Source of the DNA: Campylobacterota bacterium
GTDB taxonomy: Bacteria > Campylobacterota > Campylobacteria > Campylobacterales > Sulfurovaceae
Length of the DNA: 28,213 bases
Direction: 5' to 3'
Assembly (NCBI GenBank): GCA_030595845.1
Contig: JAUVCL010000006.1
Span: forward strand, 1 to 28,213
Below the pieces are notes generated by a model that saw nothing but the letters and a program-made list of their open reading frames with translations, had not been told where the DNA came from and searched no databases. Shown piece after piece: positions 7,546-15,244 of this stretch. Numbering within the stretch: the stretch's first letter is position 1; every line of letters begins with the position of its first letter. Made by a program: the position numbers and the translations under genes.

Positions 7546-8547
7546 ATGACATATAAAAAACTTGTAACAGCAGCAGTCGTTGCTTCGGTAGTATTAACGG
7601 CAGTAACTGCTGATGAATTTAAAGGTAGAGGGGCATCCTTTCCCGGACCTGTATATAAGGCTTGGACTTCTGCGTATTTTGCAGCTACAGGCAATAAAGT
7701 AAACTATACTCCAACAGGTTCCGGTGACGGTATCAAGTCTATCAAAAAAAGAATGGTTGACTTTGCAGGTTCAGATAAACCGCTTAAAGCGGATAAACTT
7801 GCAAAAGCAAAACTATATATGTTCCCATCGGTTATAGGGTCTATCGTGCTTGCTTATAACCTTGATGGGATAAAAGACGGAGAGCTTAAACTTTCTCGTG
7901 CCGCAGTAGATGCGATCTTTACCGGTAAAGCAACACATTGGGATGATGCAGTGATCACAAAAGGGAATGAAGGTCTTAAACTTCCGCATGAGCCTATCAC
8001 TACTGTAGTAAGAGCAGACAAGTCGGGTACAACTTTTAACTTCACCTACTTTTTAAATAAGATTAACCCGGACTTCAAAGTAAGTAAAAAACCAAAGTGG
8101 AAAGCGCACAAGGTAGTTGCAGGTAAATCTAACTCAGGTGTATCAGCAAACATCCAGCAGATCAAAAACTCTATTGGGTATATTGAGTACTCATATAAGA
8201 TCAAATTAGGGCTTCCTGCCGCACAGGTAGAGAACAAAGAGGGGTTATTCATTAATCCTACAGTAGCATCATTCCAGGATGCGGCTAAATATGCAACATG
8301 GACATCAGATAATGATTTCTATGCAGTGATCGGTGATCCAGCAGGCGCAACATCGTACCCTATTGTTGCGGCTACATTTATCTTGCTTCCGACAGAGAAA
8401 ATAGAGATGAACAAAAAAGTAACGGCATTCATTGACTGGGCATATACCAATGGTGATAAAGCGGCAGCAGGACTTGGTTATGTGCCACTTCCTGCAGAGA
8501 CAAAAGATGAGATTCGAGCATACTGGGAAGTTAAAAAAATTAAATAG
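7546..8547 (+). CDS. pstS: Periplasmic phosphate-binding protein PstS
   Basis: This is the high-affinity phosphate receptor of the Pst ABC transporter, 333 aa with a cleavable signal peptide (about 1-22, TAVTADE). Family phosphate-binding segments are visible: GRGASFPGP near the mature N-terminus, PTGSGDGIKSI, DFAGSDKPL, and RADKSGTTFNF for the second lobe. The ATG follows GAAGGAAAAAC. It is transcribed from its own three-repeat Pho promoter. It is separated from pstC by about 200 nt containing a palindromic repeat and another Pho promoter, which allows PstS to be made in excess over the membrane components. Confidence 0.96.
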   Translation: MTYKKLVTAAVVASVVLTAVTADEFKGRGASFPGPVYKAWTSAYFAATGNKVNYTPTGSGDGIKSIKKRMVDFAGSDKPLKADKLAKAKLYMFPSVIGSIVLAYNLDGIKDGELKLSRAAVDAIFTGKATHWDDAVITKGNEGLKLPHEPITTVVRADKSGTTFNFTYFLNKINPDFKVSKKPKWKAHKVVAGKSNSGVSANIQQIKNSIGYIEYSYKIKLGLPAAQVENKEGLFINPTVASFQDAAKYATWTSDNDFYAVIGDPAGATSYPIVAATFILLPTEKIEMNKKVTAFIDWAYTNGDKAAAGLGYVPLPAETKDEIRAYWEVKKIK

Positions 8548-8565
8548 CTCGTTTAATATGCTTGA

Positions 8566-8620
8566 TGTAGGGTCGGTTTACCGACCTTATGAATATTATG
8601 GTCAGTTTACCGACCCTACG
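8566..8620. repeat. Palindromic repeat, TGTAGGG family, copy 1
   Basis: The left arm (8566-8586) starts TGTAGGGTCGG and the right arm (8600-8620) ends ACCGACCCTACG. The arms are near reverse complements, and the left arm is itself a small hairpin (GGTCGGT/ACCGACC). It lies between the pstS stop and the pstC promoter and could stop or stabilise the pstS message. Similar elements occur at 15138 and 18898. Confidence 0.75.
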
Positions 8621-8688
8621 CACATCTCCAAAACACACCTATCTCCTTATCTCCTTGAATACGTTATAAAGGACGATGGCTGTAATTG

Positions 8689-8720
8689 GTAATCAAAATG
8701 TTACCAACTTTTACTACAAT
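8689..8720 (+). promoter_or_regulatory. Pho-box promoter of pstCAB-phoU
   Basis: Repeats GTAATC (8689) and GTTACC (8700) are 11 nt apart, with TACAAT at 8715-8720, 15 nt from the last repeat. This gives the permease genes a promoter independent of pstS. Confidence 0.72.
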
Positions 8721-8748
8721 CCTGCTCAAATAAAAATGAAGGCAAACC

Positions 8749-9603
8749 ATGAGTGGAAAACTCTTTAGAAATTTTTCTTTTTTATCAGCAACACTCTCCT
8801 TTTTTCTTCTTGTAGGTATTTTTGCCATACTCTTTACGTATGCGCAGGAAGCCATGCAGGAGTTTGGATTTGATTTTCTTTTATCTGAGACCTGGGAAGC
8901 AGATGAGGATGATGAGGGGGGTATCTTTGGTGGGTATATACCGATCATCGGGACGCTGCTTAGCACGCTTATTGCCATGACTCTCGCCGTACCGTTGGCG
9001 ATGGGAATCGCTATCTTTCTTACGGAGATTGCTTCAGATACCATCGGGAAACCTGTTTCTATAGCTATCGAGTTACTTGCGGCTATTCCAAGTATCATTT
9101 ATGGGATGTGGGGACTTTTTTACTTTGCACCTATCGTTCAGTCTGTCTTTGGCGGGAATGGTGTCGGGTTACTTACCGCGGGTATGGTACTTGCGATCAT
9201 GGTTATCCCTTTTATGGCAGCGATCAGCAGAGATGCGATGAATACTACCCCATTGGTACTCAAAGAGTCAGCCTATGCCATGGGTGCGACAAAGTTTGAA
9301 GTGATCAAAGACGTTATCATGCCTTATTCTAAAGGTGGGATCATCGGTTCGATCATCTTATCATTGGGTAGAGCATTGGGTGAGACCATGGCAGTGGCAT
9401 TCCTTATTGGCTCTGTGATGAGTATACCAGGCAGTATCACTGATCCTACAACTTCCATACCGGTACTTTTGGCAAATAATTTTGCAGAAGCACAAGATTT
9501 GGAGATGAGTTCAATGTATTTCTTGGCACTGATCTTGTTTGTGGTAAGTTTTATCATTATTTCAGTAGCTAAATTTTATTTTTTAGGCAGAAAGGTTAAG
9601 TAG
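8749..9603 (+). CDS. pstC: Phosphate ABC transporter permease PstC
   Basis: This 284-aa inner-membrane protein forms half of the phosphate channel. It has an N-terminal membrane helix, an acidic periplasmic segment (EADEDDEGGIFGG) and a binding-protein-dependent transport permease domain. The ABC-coupling EAA loop is visible (LKESAYAMGATKFEVIKDV), followed by GRALGETMAVAFLIG, characteristic of PstC. The ATG follows TGAAGGCAAACC. Its TAG shares one base with the GTG of pstA, so the two are translationally coupled. Confidence 0.95.
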   Translation: MSGKLFRNFSFLSATLSFFLLVGIFAILFTYAQEAMQEFGFDFLLSETWEADEDDEGGIFGGYIPIIGTLLSTLIAMTLAVPLAMGIAIFLTEIASDTIGKPVSIAIELLAAIPSIIYGMWGLFYFAPIVQSVFGGNGVGLLTAGMVLAIMVIPFMAAISRDAMNTTPLVLKESAYAMGATKFEVIKDVIMPYSKGGIIGSIILSLGRALGETMAVAFLIGSVMSIPGSITDPTTSIPVLLANNFAEAQDLEMSSMYFLALILFVVSFIIISVAKFYFLGRKVK

Positions 9604-10412
9604 TGCATAGACTCATACTCAATAAAATCGTTTTGGTACTTTCAACACTCTCGGCAGTGATCGGGATAAGTTTTCTCTTTTGGATACTGGCAACGCTCAC
9701 TTATAAAGGGGTTAGCAGTATCCACTGGAGTACGTTTACCAACGACCTTGTAGAGGGGGGCATAAGAAACCTGCTTGTCGGTCAGTTCACCATGGCGATC
9801 ATAGCATCCGTCGTAGCCGTACCTATTGGCATGATGGCAGGTATTTATCTCAGAGAGTATGGGCATGGTTCTAAACTGGCTTCTGTGATACGAAATCTTT
9901 CTGATGTGATGATGTCAGCACCTTCCATCGTCATCGGTGTTTTTGTTTTTGCATTGTTTGTAGATCCGTTTGGCGGCTACAATGGTTGGGCAGGTATCAT
10001 TGCGCTGGCTATTATGATGATACCTATTATCATCTCAACCACAGACAATATGTTGTCACTGGTACCTACGGAACTTCGTGAAGCAGGGATGGCACTGGGG
10101 GGATCCAAACATAAGATCATCTTACAAATAGTTGTGAAGGCAGCCAAAGTGGGTATTACCACAGGTGTGTTACTCTCTTTTGCAAGGATCATTGGTGAAA
10201 CGGCTCCATTGCTCTTTACATCAGCCAATAACCAGTTCTTTACGATGGACTTGACAGAGCAGTTCCCGTCACTTACCGTAAGTATTTACAACCTTGCGAC
10301 TTACCCTGATTCAGAAAGCAGAGAGTTGGCTTGGGCAGCTGCATTTATATTAACTATGATCGTATTGTTTATCAATCTCATTGGTCGATATGCAATAAGA
10401 AATAAAAAATAA
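9603..10412 (+). CDS. pstA: Phosphate ABC transporter permease PstA
   Basis: This is a 269-aa partner permease of PstC with about six membrane helices. The EAA loop is LREAGMALGGSKHKIILQIV and is followed by SFARIIGETAPLLFTS, the PstA hallmark. The GTG start overlaps the pstC stop by one base, with AAAGG about 8 nt upstream inside pstC. It is followed 11 nt later by pstB. Confidence 0.95.
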   Translation: MHRLILNKIVLVLSTLSAVIGISFLFWILATLTYKGVSSIHWSTFTNDLVEGGIRNLLVGQFTMAIIASVVAVPIGMMAGIYLREYGHGSKLASVIRNLSDVMMSAPSIVIGVFVFALFVDPFGGYNGWAGIIALAIMMIPIIISTTDNMLSLVPTELREAGMALGGSKHKIILQIVVKAAKVGITTGVLLSFARIIGETAPLLFTSANNQFFTMDLTEQFPSLTVSIYNLATYPDSESRELAWAAAFILTMIVLFINLIGRYAIRNKK

Positions 10413-10423
10413 AAAGGTAAAGT

Positions 10424-11215
10424 ATGGCAAAAGATAAGTTGGTAATGGAAATTAAAGATTTTTCATTTACGTATTCTGGTGCAGAAGAGCCTTCATTGAG
10501 AAAGATCAATCTTCCTGTATTGAAAAATAAGATCACCGCAATGATCGGTCCGAGTGGCTGTGGTAAATCTACACTGCTCAGAGCGATGAACCGCATACAT
10601 GACCTTTATCCCGGCAATAAGTATGAAGGAAAGATCAACCTTTACAAAGAAGACGGGACTAAAGAAAATATTTTGGATCTTAAAAAAGAGAATGATTTCA
10701 TAAAGCTTCGTCAGCAAGTGGGAATGATCTTTCAAAAGCCTACCCCTTTTCCTATGAGCATATTTGACAATGTTGCGTATGGACTGAGACTCTCAGGCAC
10801 TAAAAACAAGAGTGAGCTGGAAGGGCATGTAGAAAAAGCACTTAAAGATGCGGCTATTTGGAAAGAGACCAAAGATAGGCTCAAGGAGAGTGCTTTGGGA
10901 CTGAGTGGTGGACAGCAGCAGAGACTTTGCATTGCCAGAGCCGTGGCACTCAAACCAAGAGTGATTTTGTTTGATGAACCTACTTCTGCACTTGACCCCC
11001 TCTCAACGGGAGCCATAGAAGAACTTATTACAGAACTAAAAAAAGAGCTTTCCATAATGATCGTGACACACAATATGCAGCAGGCAAGCCGTTTGTCTGA
11101 CTACACTGCATTTATGTATTTGGGCGACTTGGCAGAGTATAACACAACAGAGAAAATTTTCTTGAACCCTGAAAAGAAGTTAACAGAAGATTACATCACC
11201 GGTAGATTTGGATAA
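10424..11215 (+). CDS. pstB: Phosphate ABC transporter ATP-binding protein PstB
   Basis: This is the 263-aa cytoplasmic ATPase that powers Pst import. Walker A is GPSGCGKST (about residues 43-51), followed by the Q-loop segment MIFQKPTPFPMSIFDNV, typical of PstB. The ABC signature is LSGGQQQRLCIARAVA, Walker B is VILFDEPTSALDP, and the switch histidine is in IVTHNMQQASRLSD. The start ATG follows AAAAAGGTAAAGT. The gene ends 13 nt before the probable phoU start, consistent with one pstCAB-phoU operon. Confidence 0.97.
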   Translation: MAKDKLVMEIKDFSFTYSGAEEPSLRKINLPVLKNKITAMIGPSGCGKSTLLRAMNRIHDLYPGNKYEGKINLYKEDGTKENILDLKKENDFIKLRQQVGMIFQKPTPFPMSIFDNVAYGLRLSGTKNKSELEGHVEKALKDAAIWKETKDRLKESALGLSGGQQQRLCIARAVALKPRVILFDEPTSALDPLSTGAIEELITELKKELSIMIVTHNMQQASRLSDYTAFMYLGDLAEYNTTEKIFLNPEKKLTEDYITGRFG

Positions 11216-11228
11216 AGGATTATCATAT

Positions 11229-11894
11229 ATGTTAAGTAAAAATGAAGAAAAATTGGCAGAAGTAAGAGCAAGAACAGCAAAGATACTGGAGAACCTTACG
11301 AACTCTCAAAAGTTAGCGCTGCAGTCACTTGAAAAGTGTGATACAAGAAGTTTTGAACAGCTAAAAGTACCGCTTAAATCGGTCAATAATGATGTAGAAG
11401 AGATAGATAATCTTATCCTGACAATATTTGCATTGTACACACCAGAAGCAAGTGATCTGAGAGAGATGGTTGCCTTTTTGAAGATCACGTCATCCTTGCA
11501 GCGTATTGGCACCAATGAAAAAAATTATATTAAAAATATGGGAATTTGTAATCCAGAGACCAATGAAAATATGAAACGTATCATCAAAGAATCACTCTCT
11601 ATCAACCGCTGTACTATTAATGCACTGGAATATACTATAGAGATGATCAATGAGACAGAAGATAGAGATAAGATACAAGACCTCGCTGCGAAGATCGCGG
11701 TGGAATACTCTAAGACGGATGATATCTATACGGTGATAGAAAAAGATGTCTTGCAAATGATGCATCAAAATCATCAGCTGAATGAAGAGTATATCAATTT
11801 ATTGAAATACATCAGAAAGAACCTGAAGATCGTTGATCGTTTGGAAGATATTGTTTCAAGACTGATGTTCGCCCGTATCGGAGGAAAACTTTAA
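11229..11894 (+). CDS. phoU: Phosphate transport regulator PhoU
   Basis: This is a 221-aa all-helical protein of the PhoU family, which restrains Pst activity and PhoR/PhoB signalling when phosphate is plentiful. Two PhoU-like three-helix repeats are visible. The first includes VNNDVEEIDNLILTIFALYTP and then REMVAFLKITSSLQRIGTNE; the second includes INLLKYIRKNLKIVDRLEDI. I chose the ATG at 11229, which has AAAGGA at 11214-11219, rather than the upstream TTG at 11208 that overlaps pstB. It is the last gene of the pst operon; the second phoB-like gene follows 42 nt later from its own promoter. Confidence 0.9.
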   Translation: MLSKNEEKLAEVRARTAKILENLTNSQKLALQSLEKCDTRSFEQLKVPLKSVNNDVEEIDNLILTIFALYTPEASDLREMVAFLKITSSLQRIGTNEKNYIKNMGICNPETNENMKRIIKESLSINRCTINALEYTIEMINETEDRDKIQDLAAKIAVEYSKTDDIYTVIEKDVLQMMHQNHQLNEEYINLLKYIRKNLKIVDRLEDIVSRLMFARIGGKL

Positions 11895-11921
11895 CCCCAA
11901 ATGAGGTACTTTATCCATCTG

Positions 11922-11930
11922 TGATATAAT
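11922..11930 (+). promoter_or_regulatory. Extended -10 promoter of the second phoB-like gene (leaderless)
   Basis: TGA-TATAAT is a perfect extended -10, ending 6 nt before the ATG at 11937. No Pho-box repeats are found upstream in the required register, so this copy is predicted not to be Pho-induced. Confidence 0.75.
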
Positions 11931-11936
11931 CCGCGG

Positions 11937-12635
11937 ATGCAAAAAGAAAATATAAGCCCTGCCATTGAAATCGTAGTGATCGAAGATGAAGAAGATATCT
12001 TAGAGCTCGTAGAGTATCATTTGGTTAAAGAGGGCTACGCCGTTACAGGTTTTCTTTCCACTGAAAATGTGGAACAGTTCCTAGAAGAAGAGACTCCTTC
12101 TTTGCTGATCGTTGATCGTAATTTACCTGGGATGGAAGGCAGTGAATTTGTTGCCTATCTACGTGAAATAGGTTACGATATTCCTATTATTTTTCTTACA
12201 GCCAAAGATCAGGAATCTGAATTGGAAGAAGGGTATGATCGGGGCGGTGATGATTATATCTCTAAACCGTTTAGCCCAAAAGTCTTGACACTTAGAGTCA
12301 AAGCCTTGCTTAAACGTTCAGGTGTCTTAGTCAAACAGGAACGTATTAAACATAAAGCACTGACCATTGATGTGGTCAAAAAAGATCTCTATATAGAGGG
12401 GGAGTCCGTTTCCCTCACTAATCTCGAATTTAATCTTTTGCATACATTTATCAGACATATCAATAAACCGCTCACAAGAGATTTCCTTCGTGATGAAGTG
12501 TGGCCATCTAACGGTGAGGGTGTGAATGACAATGCTATCAATGTTGCCATCAATCGACTTAAAAATAAAATTGATCCGAAAAATGAAGAGAATTATTTTC
12601 ATCCTGTGTGGGGAGTAGGGTATAAATTCTCATAA
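11937..12635 (+). CDS. phoB: PhoB-like response regulator, copy 2 (constitutive promoter)
   Basis: This 232-aa OmpR/PhoB-family regulator is plainly paralogous to the one at 6160: shared segments include VEQFLEEE, VDRNLPG, EGSEFVA and SGGDDY/RGGDDY. Receiver residues are E16-D17, phospho-acceptor D60, T88 in FLTAKD and K110 in SKPF. The C-terminal winged helix ends WGVGYKFS. It lacks a Shine-Dalgarno sequence and sits 6 nt after a consensus TATAAT, so it is probably leaderless. It follows pstCAB-phoU but has no Pho box. A division of labour (constant copy 2, induced copy 1) is an inference. No kinase gene is adjacent. Confidence 0.87.
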   Translation: MQKENISPAIEIVVIEDEEDILELVEYHLVKEGYAVTGFLSTENVEQFLEEETPSLLIVDRNLPGMEGSEFVAYLREIGYDIPIIFLTAKDQESELEEGYDRGGDDYISKPFSPKVLTLRVKALLKRSGVLVKQERIKHKALTIDVVKKDLYIEGESVSLTNLEFNLLHTFIRHINKPLTRDFLRDEVWPSNGEGVNDNAINVAINRLKNKIDPKNEENYFHPVWGVGYKFS

Positions 12636-12660
12636 AAATATGTCAATATGACATATTTTC
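12635..12660 (+). terminator. Terminator after phoB copy 2
   Basis: AAAATATGTCA (12635-12645) and TGACATATTTT (12649-12659) form an 11-bp stem with a 3-nt loop. The A-rich and T-rich ends make it potentially bidirectional. Confidence 0.65.
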
Positions 12661-12683
12661 ACTCTATTTGATGTAAGAAACGA

Positions 12684-12689
12684 TACACT
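12684..12689 (+). promoter_or_regulatory. -10 element of recQ (leaderless)
   Basis: TACACT ends 6 nt before the recQ ATG at 12696, and no Shine-Dalgarno sequence precedes the ATG. The match to the consensus is weaker than at the other leaderless genes here. Confidence 0.5.
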
Positions 12690-12695
12690 TCCCGT

Positions 12696-14477
12696 ATGAA
12701 TAAATTAGAAACTCTTGAACACTATTTTGGACACAGCGCATTTAGACCTTTACAGGAAGAAGTGGTAGATGCTATCTTGGATAAACAGGATGTATTGATG
12801 ATCCTTCCTACGGGAGGAGGAAAATCACTCTGCTATCAACTCCCTACACTTCTCATGGAGGGTATTACGGTTGTTGTCTCCCCTTTACTGGCATTGATGC
12901 ATGACCAAGTGGTTGCCCTTCAGGAAAATGATATTTCTGCTGCGATGCTCTCTTCCATGCAAACCCTTGAGGAGAGCCAGGAGATAGAAGCACAGTTACG
13001 TCATGGTGAGATAAAACTGCTTTATGTCGCACCAGAACGTCTGACCAATGCGTATTTTTTAAATCTCCTGCATCAACTGCCTATCAACTTTTTTGTTATA
13101 GATGAAGCACACTGTGTGAGTGAATGGGGACATGAATTCAGGGAAAACTACAGACGGCTTTCTTTGCTCAAAGAACAGTTCTCTACGACCCCTATCGCTG
13201 CGTTTACAGCTACGGCTACACATGCAGTTGAAAGTGACATTGCTTCCAATTTAGGCTTGCAGTCACCCAAAAGAGTGAGAGGTTCTTTGTTCCGTGAGAA
13301 TTTGATGATCCATGCTAGACATCGTATCAAAGACGGACGTGCCCAACTCATTGAGTTTTTAAAACTGCACAAGGGTGAGTCTGGCATCATTTATACACTT
13401 TCACGTAAATCCACAGAAGCTATAGCACATTTTTTACAGACAAAAGGTATAGAAGCCAAAGCATATCATGCAGGGCTTCCTACCGAAGAGAAAAACAGTA
13501 CCTATGCAGATTTTGTGGCAGATAGGGTACAGATCGTTGTGGCCACCATTGCATTTGGGATGGGGATAGACAAGTCTAACATCCGTTTTGTGGTACATAT
13601 GACCATGCCCAAGACACTGGAGAACTTTTATCAGGAGATAGGACGAGCAGGGAGAGACGGAGTGGAGTCTGAAACGCTTTTACTTTTCTCTGCACAGGAC
13701 ATTGTGCAGCAAAAGAGCTTTATAGAAGACCTCCCTGAAACACCCTATAAACAACATGCCTTTAACAAGCTTGACAGTATGGTACGTTTTGCCAACTCTG
13801 AAAACTGCAGACATCAAAGTGTTGCTGCCTATTTTGATGACCGTATAAAGGCTTGTGGTGATAAATGTGATAACTGTACGGCACCTGCAAGTGAAAAAGT
13901 TGACATTACTACTGCGGCACGTATGTTACTTTCTACCATATTTAGAACAGAGCAGAATTTTGGTTTACATTATGTGATAGATGTACTCAAGGGAAGTAAA
14001 GAACAACGTGTATTACAAAATGGTCATGACACTCTTTCCGTCTATGGCATAGGAGAGGAGTACTCTAAAAACCAATGGCTGACTATAGGTGATAAACTTT
14101 TAGAGTTAGGTGCGGTTGAGATAGGTGAGTTCAAAGTCTACAAGCTGACAGCATTTGGGATAGAAGTTATAAAGGGTGCACATACTATAGACCTCAAAAA
14201 AGAGAGACTGACCGTCCAAAAAGCAGAGACTAAAAAGAAAGTGACGTATTTCGATGACTATGATGTGGATATCTATGATAAGTTACGAGATCTACGGACA
14301 CAGATCGCTTCCCAAAAAGGCATTCCACCTTACATTGTATTTTCCGACAAAACCCTAAAAGACTTGAGCAATAAACAGCCTCAAGACAAAGAAGAAATGT
14401 TAGCAGTACATGGTATAGGTGAAGTGAAATTTGAGCGGTATGGTAAGGCGTTTTTGGAAGTGTTGGTTTTGGAGTAA
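12696..14477 (+). CDS. recQ: ATP-dependent DNA helicase RecQ
   Basis: This is a 593-aa 3'-5' DNA helicase for recombination and fork repair. Helicase motifs in order are motif 0 (FRPLQEEVVDAIL), Walker A LPTGGGKS (37-44), DEAH box VIDEAHCVSEWGHEFR (about 134-149), motif III AAFTATATH, and motifs V-VI AFGMGIDKSNIRFVVH and QEIGRAGRDG. A four-cysteine zinc site follows at about 371-394 (C..CGDKCDNC), then the RQC winged helix and a C-terminal HRDC domain (LRTQIASQKGIPPYIVFSD). The length is normal for the family. It probably has a leaderless transcript. It stands alone between the phosphate island and a toxin-antitoxin pair. Confidence 0.97.
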   Translation: MNKLETLEHYFGHSAFRPLQEEVVDAILDKQDVLMILPTGGGKSLCYQLPTLLMEGITVVVSPLLALMHDQVVALQENDISAAMLSSMQTLEESQEIEAQLRHGEIKLLYVAPERLTNAYFLNLLHQLPINFFVIDEAHCVSEWGHEFRENYRRLSLLKEQFSTTPIAAFTATATHAVESDIASNLGLQSPKRVRGSLFRENLMIHARHRIKDGRAQLIEFLKLHKGESGIIYTLSRKSTEAIAHFLQTKGIEAKAYHAGLPTEEKNSTYADFVADRVQIVVATIAFGMGIDKSNIRFVVHMTMPKTLENFYQEIGRAGRDGVESETLLLFSAQDIVQQKSFIEDLPETPYKQHAFNKLDSMVRFANSENCRHQSVAAYFDDRIKACGDKCDNCTAPASEKVDITTAARMLLSTIFRTEQNFGLHYVIDVLKGSKEQRVLQNGHDTLSVYGIGEEYSKNQWLTIGDKLLELGAVEIGEFKVYKLTAFGIEVIKGAHTIDLKKERLTVQKAETKKKVTYFDDYDVDIYDKLRDLRTQIASQKGIPPYIVFSDKTLKDLSNKQPQDKEEMLAVHGIGEVKFERYGKAFLEVLVLE

Positions 14478-14479
14478 GC

Positions 14480-14518
14480 TTGACAATAAATATAATTAAC
14501 AATATAATTAACAATATA
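14480..14518 (+). promoter_or_regulatory. Consensus promoter and tandem operator of the toxin-antitoxin pair
   Basis: TTGACA (14480-14485), a 17-nt spacer and TATAAT (14503-14508) make a perfect sigma70 promoter. Overlapping it is a 12-nt tandem repeat, AATATAATTAAC, at 14489-14500 and 14501-14512 with a half copy at 14513-14518. This is a likely operator for the ribbon-helix-helix antitoxin. Confidence 0.7.
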
Positions 14519-14530
14519 AAGGAGTTTTAG

Positions 14531-14746
14531 ATGTATAAAACAGTAAAACCAACGACATTTACATTACCTTTGACATTGTTAGATGAGTTAGATGGTTTAG
14601 CAAAAGAGTTAGGTAAAAAGAAAACAGCCATAGTTACAGAAGCACTAGAGATGTATATGGATATGAATGATTTGAAACAAGCAGAAAAACGTTTGCAAGA
14701 GAAGAACATACCTGCAGATGAATTCTTTAAAGAACTAGGTGTATAA
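14531..14746 (+). CDS. Ribbon-helix-helix antitoxin (RelB/CopG-like)
   Basis: This is a 71-aa protein with an N-terminal ribbon-helix-helix pattern: a short strand (PTTFTLPLTLLDELD) followed by two helices (KELGKKKTAIVTEALEMYMD). It has a C-terminal toxin-binding tail ending FKELGV. The ATG follows AAAGGAG. It ends 3 nt before the toxin start, a normal antitoxin-first operon. It probably represses its own promoter through the overlapping tandem repeats, and neutralises the neighbouring RelE-type toxin. Confidence 0.82.
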   Translation: MYKTVKPTTFTLPLTLLDELDGLAKELGKKKTAIVTEALEMYMDMNDLKQAEKRLQEKNIPADEFFKELGV

Positions 14747-14749
14747 AAG

Positions 14750-15037
14750 TTGTATACACTCTCTTTTAAATCCAGTGTTAAAAAAGATTTTAAACATATC
14801 TCAAAAGTAGACATCGGGTTTATAAAAGAATCACTTTACACCTTTGTATCTGCATTTAACAGTGCATATGAACAGGAGCTTTTAAAAACAGGAAAGATAA
14901 AAAAGCTCCAAGGTGAAGAATCAACACTTTATAGATTGAAACTACGAAGATATAGGGTGATCTATAAAAAAGAAAATGACGTATTGGTTATATTGGTTCT
15001 TTCCGTGAAGTCCCGTGAAGGTGCTTATCGGAAATAG
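14750..15037 (+). CDS. RelE/ParE-superfamily toxin
   Basis: This is a 95-aa basic protein with the RelE/YafQ-like fold pattern. It shows FKSSVKKDFKHIS at the N-terminus, KIKKLQGEESTLYRLKLRRY in the middle and VIYKKENDVLVILVLSVKSR near the C-terminus. Family members of this type are usually ribosome-dependent mRNA interferases; gyrase poisoning (ParE type) is the alternative and cannot be excluded. The start is TTG at 14750, 3 nt after the antitoxin stop. Translation is likely coupled and weak, which suits a toxin. Confidence 0.82.
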   Translation: MYTLSFKSSVKKDFKHISKVDIGFIKESLYTFVSAFNSAYEQELLKTGKIKKLQGEESTLYRLKLRRYRVIYKKENDVLVILVLSVKSREGAYRK

Positions 15038-15129
15038 GTTATAATTTATTTAACATCAATTAAACCTTTGCTTGAAGAATATTTTTATGGAGATGAACAA
15101 GGTTTGGCAAAAGTGTTCGGTTTAATGTG
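15038..15129 (+). pseudogene. Possible 3' remnant of a McrB-like AAA ATPase gene
   Basis: An open frame of 30 codons with no plausible start reads SIKPLLEEYFYGDEQGLAKV and ends FGLM-stop. The segment I.PLLEEYF.GD resembles the extreme C-terminus of McrB-type GTPase/AAA proteins, as I recall them. It lies between the toxin gene and a palindromic repeat. It may be the leftover of a deleted defence gene, or chance. Confidence 0.3.
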
Positions 15130-15137
15130 AAAGCTCT

Positions 15138-15232
15138 TGTAGGGTGCGTTTGCCAACGCACCACAAATTTAAACAACAAAACAGATATTTTCTTCATGCA
15201 AATAAAAGGTGCGTTGGCAAACGCACCCTACG
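15138..15232. repeat. Palindromic repeat, TGTAGGG family, copy 2
   Basis: Two 25-nt arms (15138-15162 and 15208-15232) are reverse complements at 24 of 25 positions. The left one starts TGTAGGGTGCGTTTGCCAA and the right one ends AACGCACCCTACG. Each arm also folds on itself through GGTGCGTT/AACGCACC. The 45-nt centre has no recognisable content. The right end touches the rnhB Shine-Dalgarno (CTACGGAG), so the element is probably in the rnhB leader. Confidence 0.85.
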
Positions 15233-15244
15233 GAGATAGAGATA

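Noticed and set aside
8664..9098. 144-aa open frame on the minus strand across pstC
   Set aside because: Low-complexity serine-rich translation antisense to a well-supported permease, with no ribosome site; a shadow of pstC.
10732..11073. 113-aa minus-strand frame inside pstB
   Set aside because: Antisense shadow of the conserved ABC signature region; leucine/serine-rich without domain features.
11895..11936. Pho box before phoB copy 2
   Set aside because: No GTAAC/GTTAC repeats at the required positions; only an extended -10 is present.
14489..14518. CRISPR-like short repeats
   Set aside because: Only 2.5 contiguous 12-nt units overlapping a promoter, without spacers; an operator is the better explanation. 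No CRISPR array was seen anywhere.
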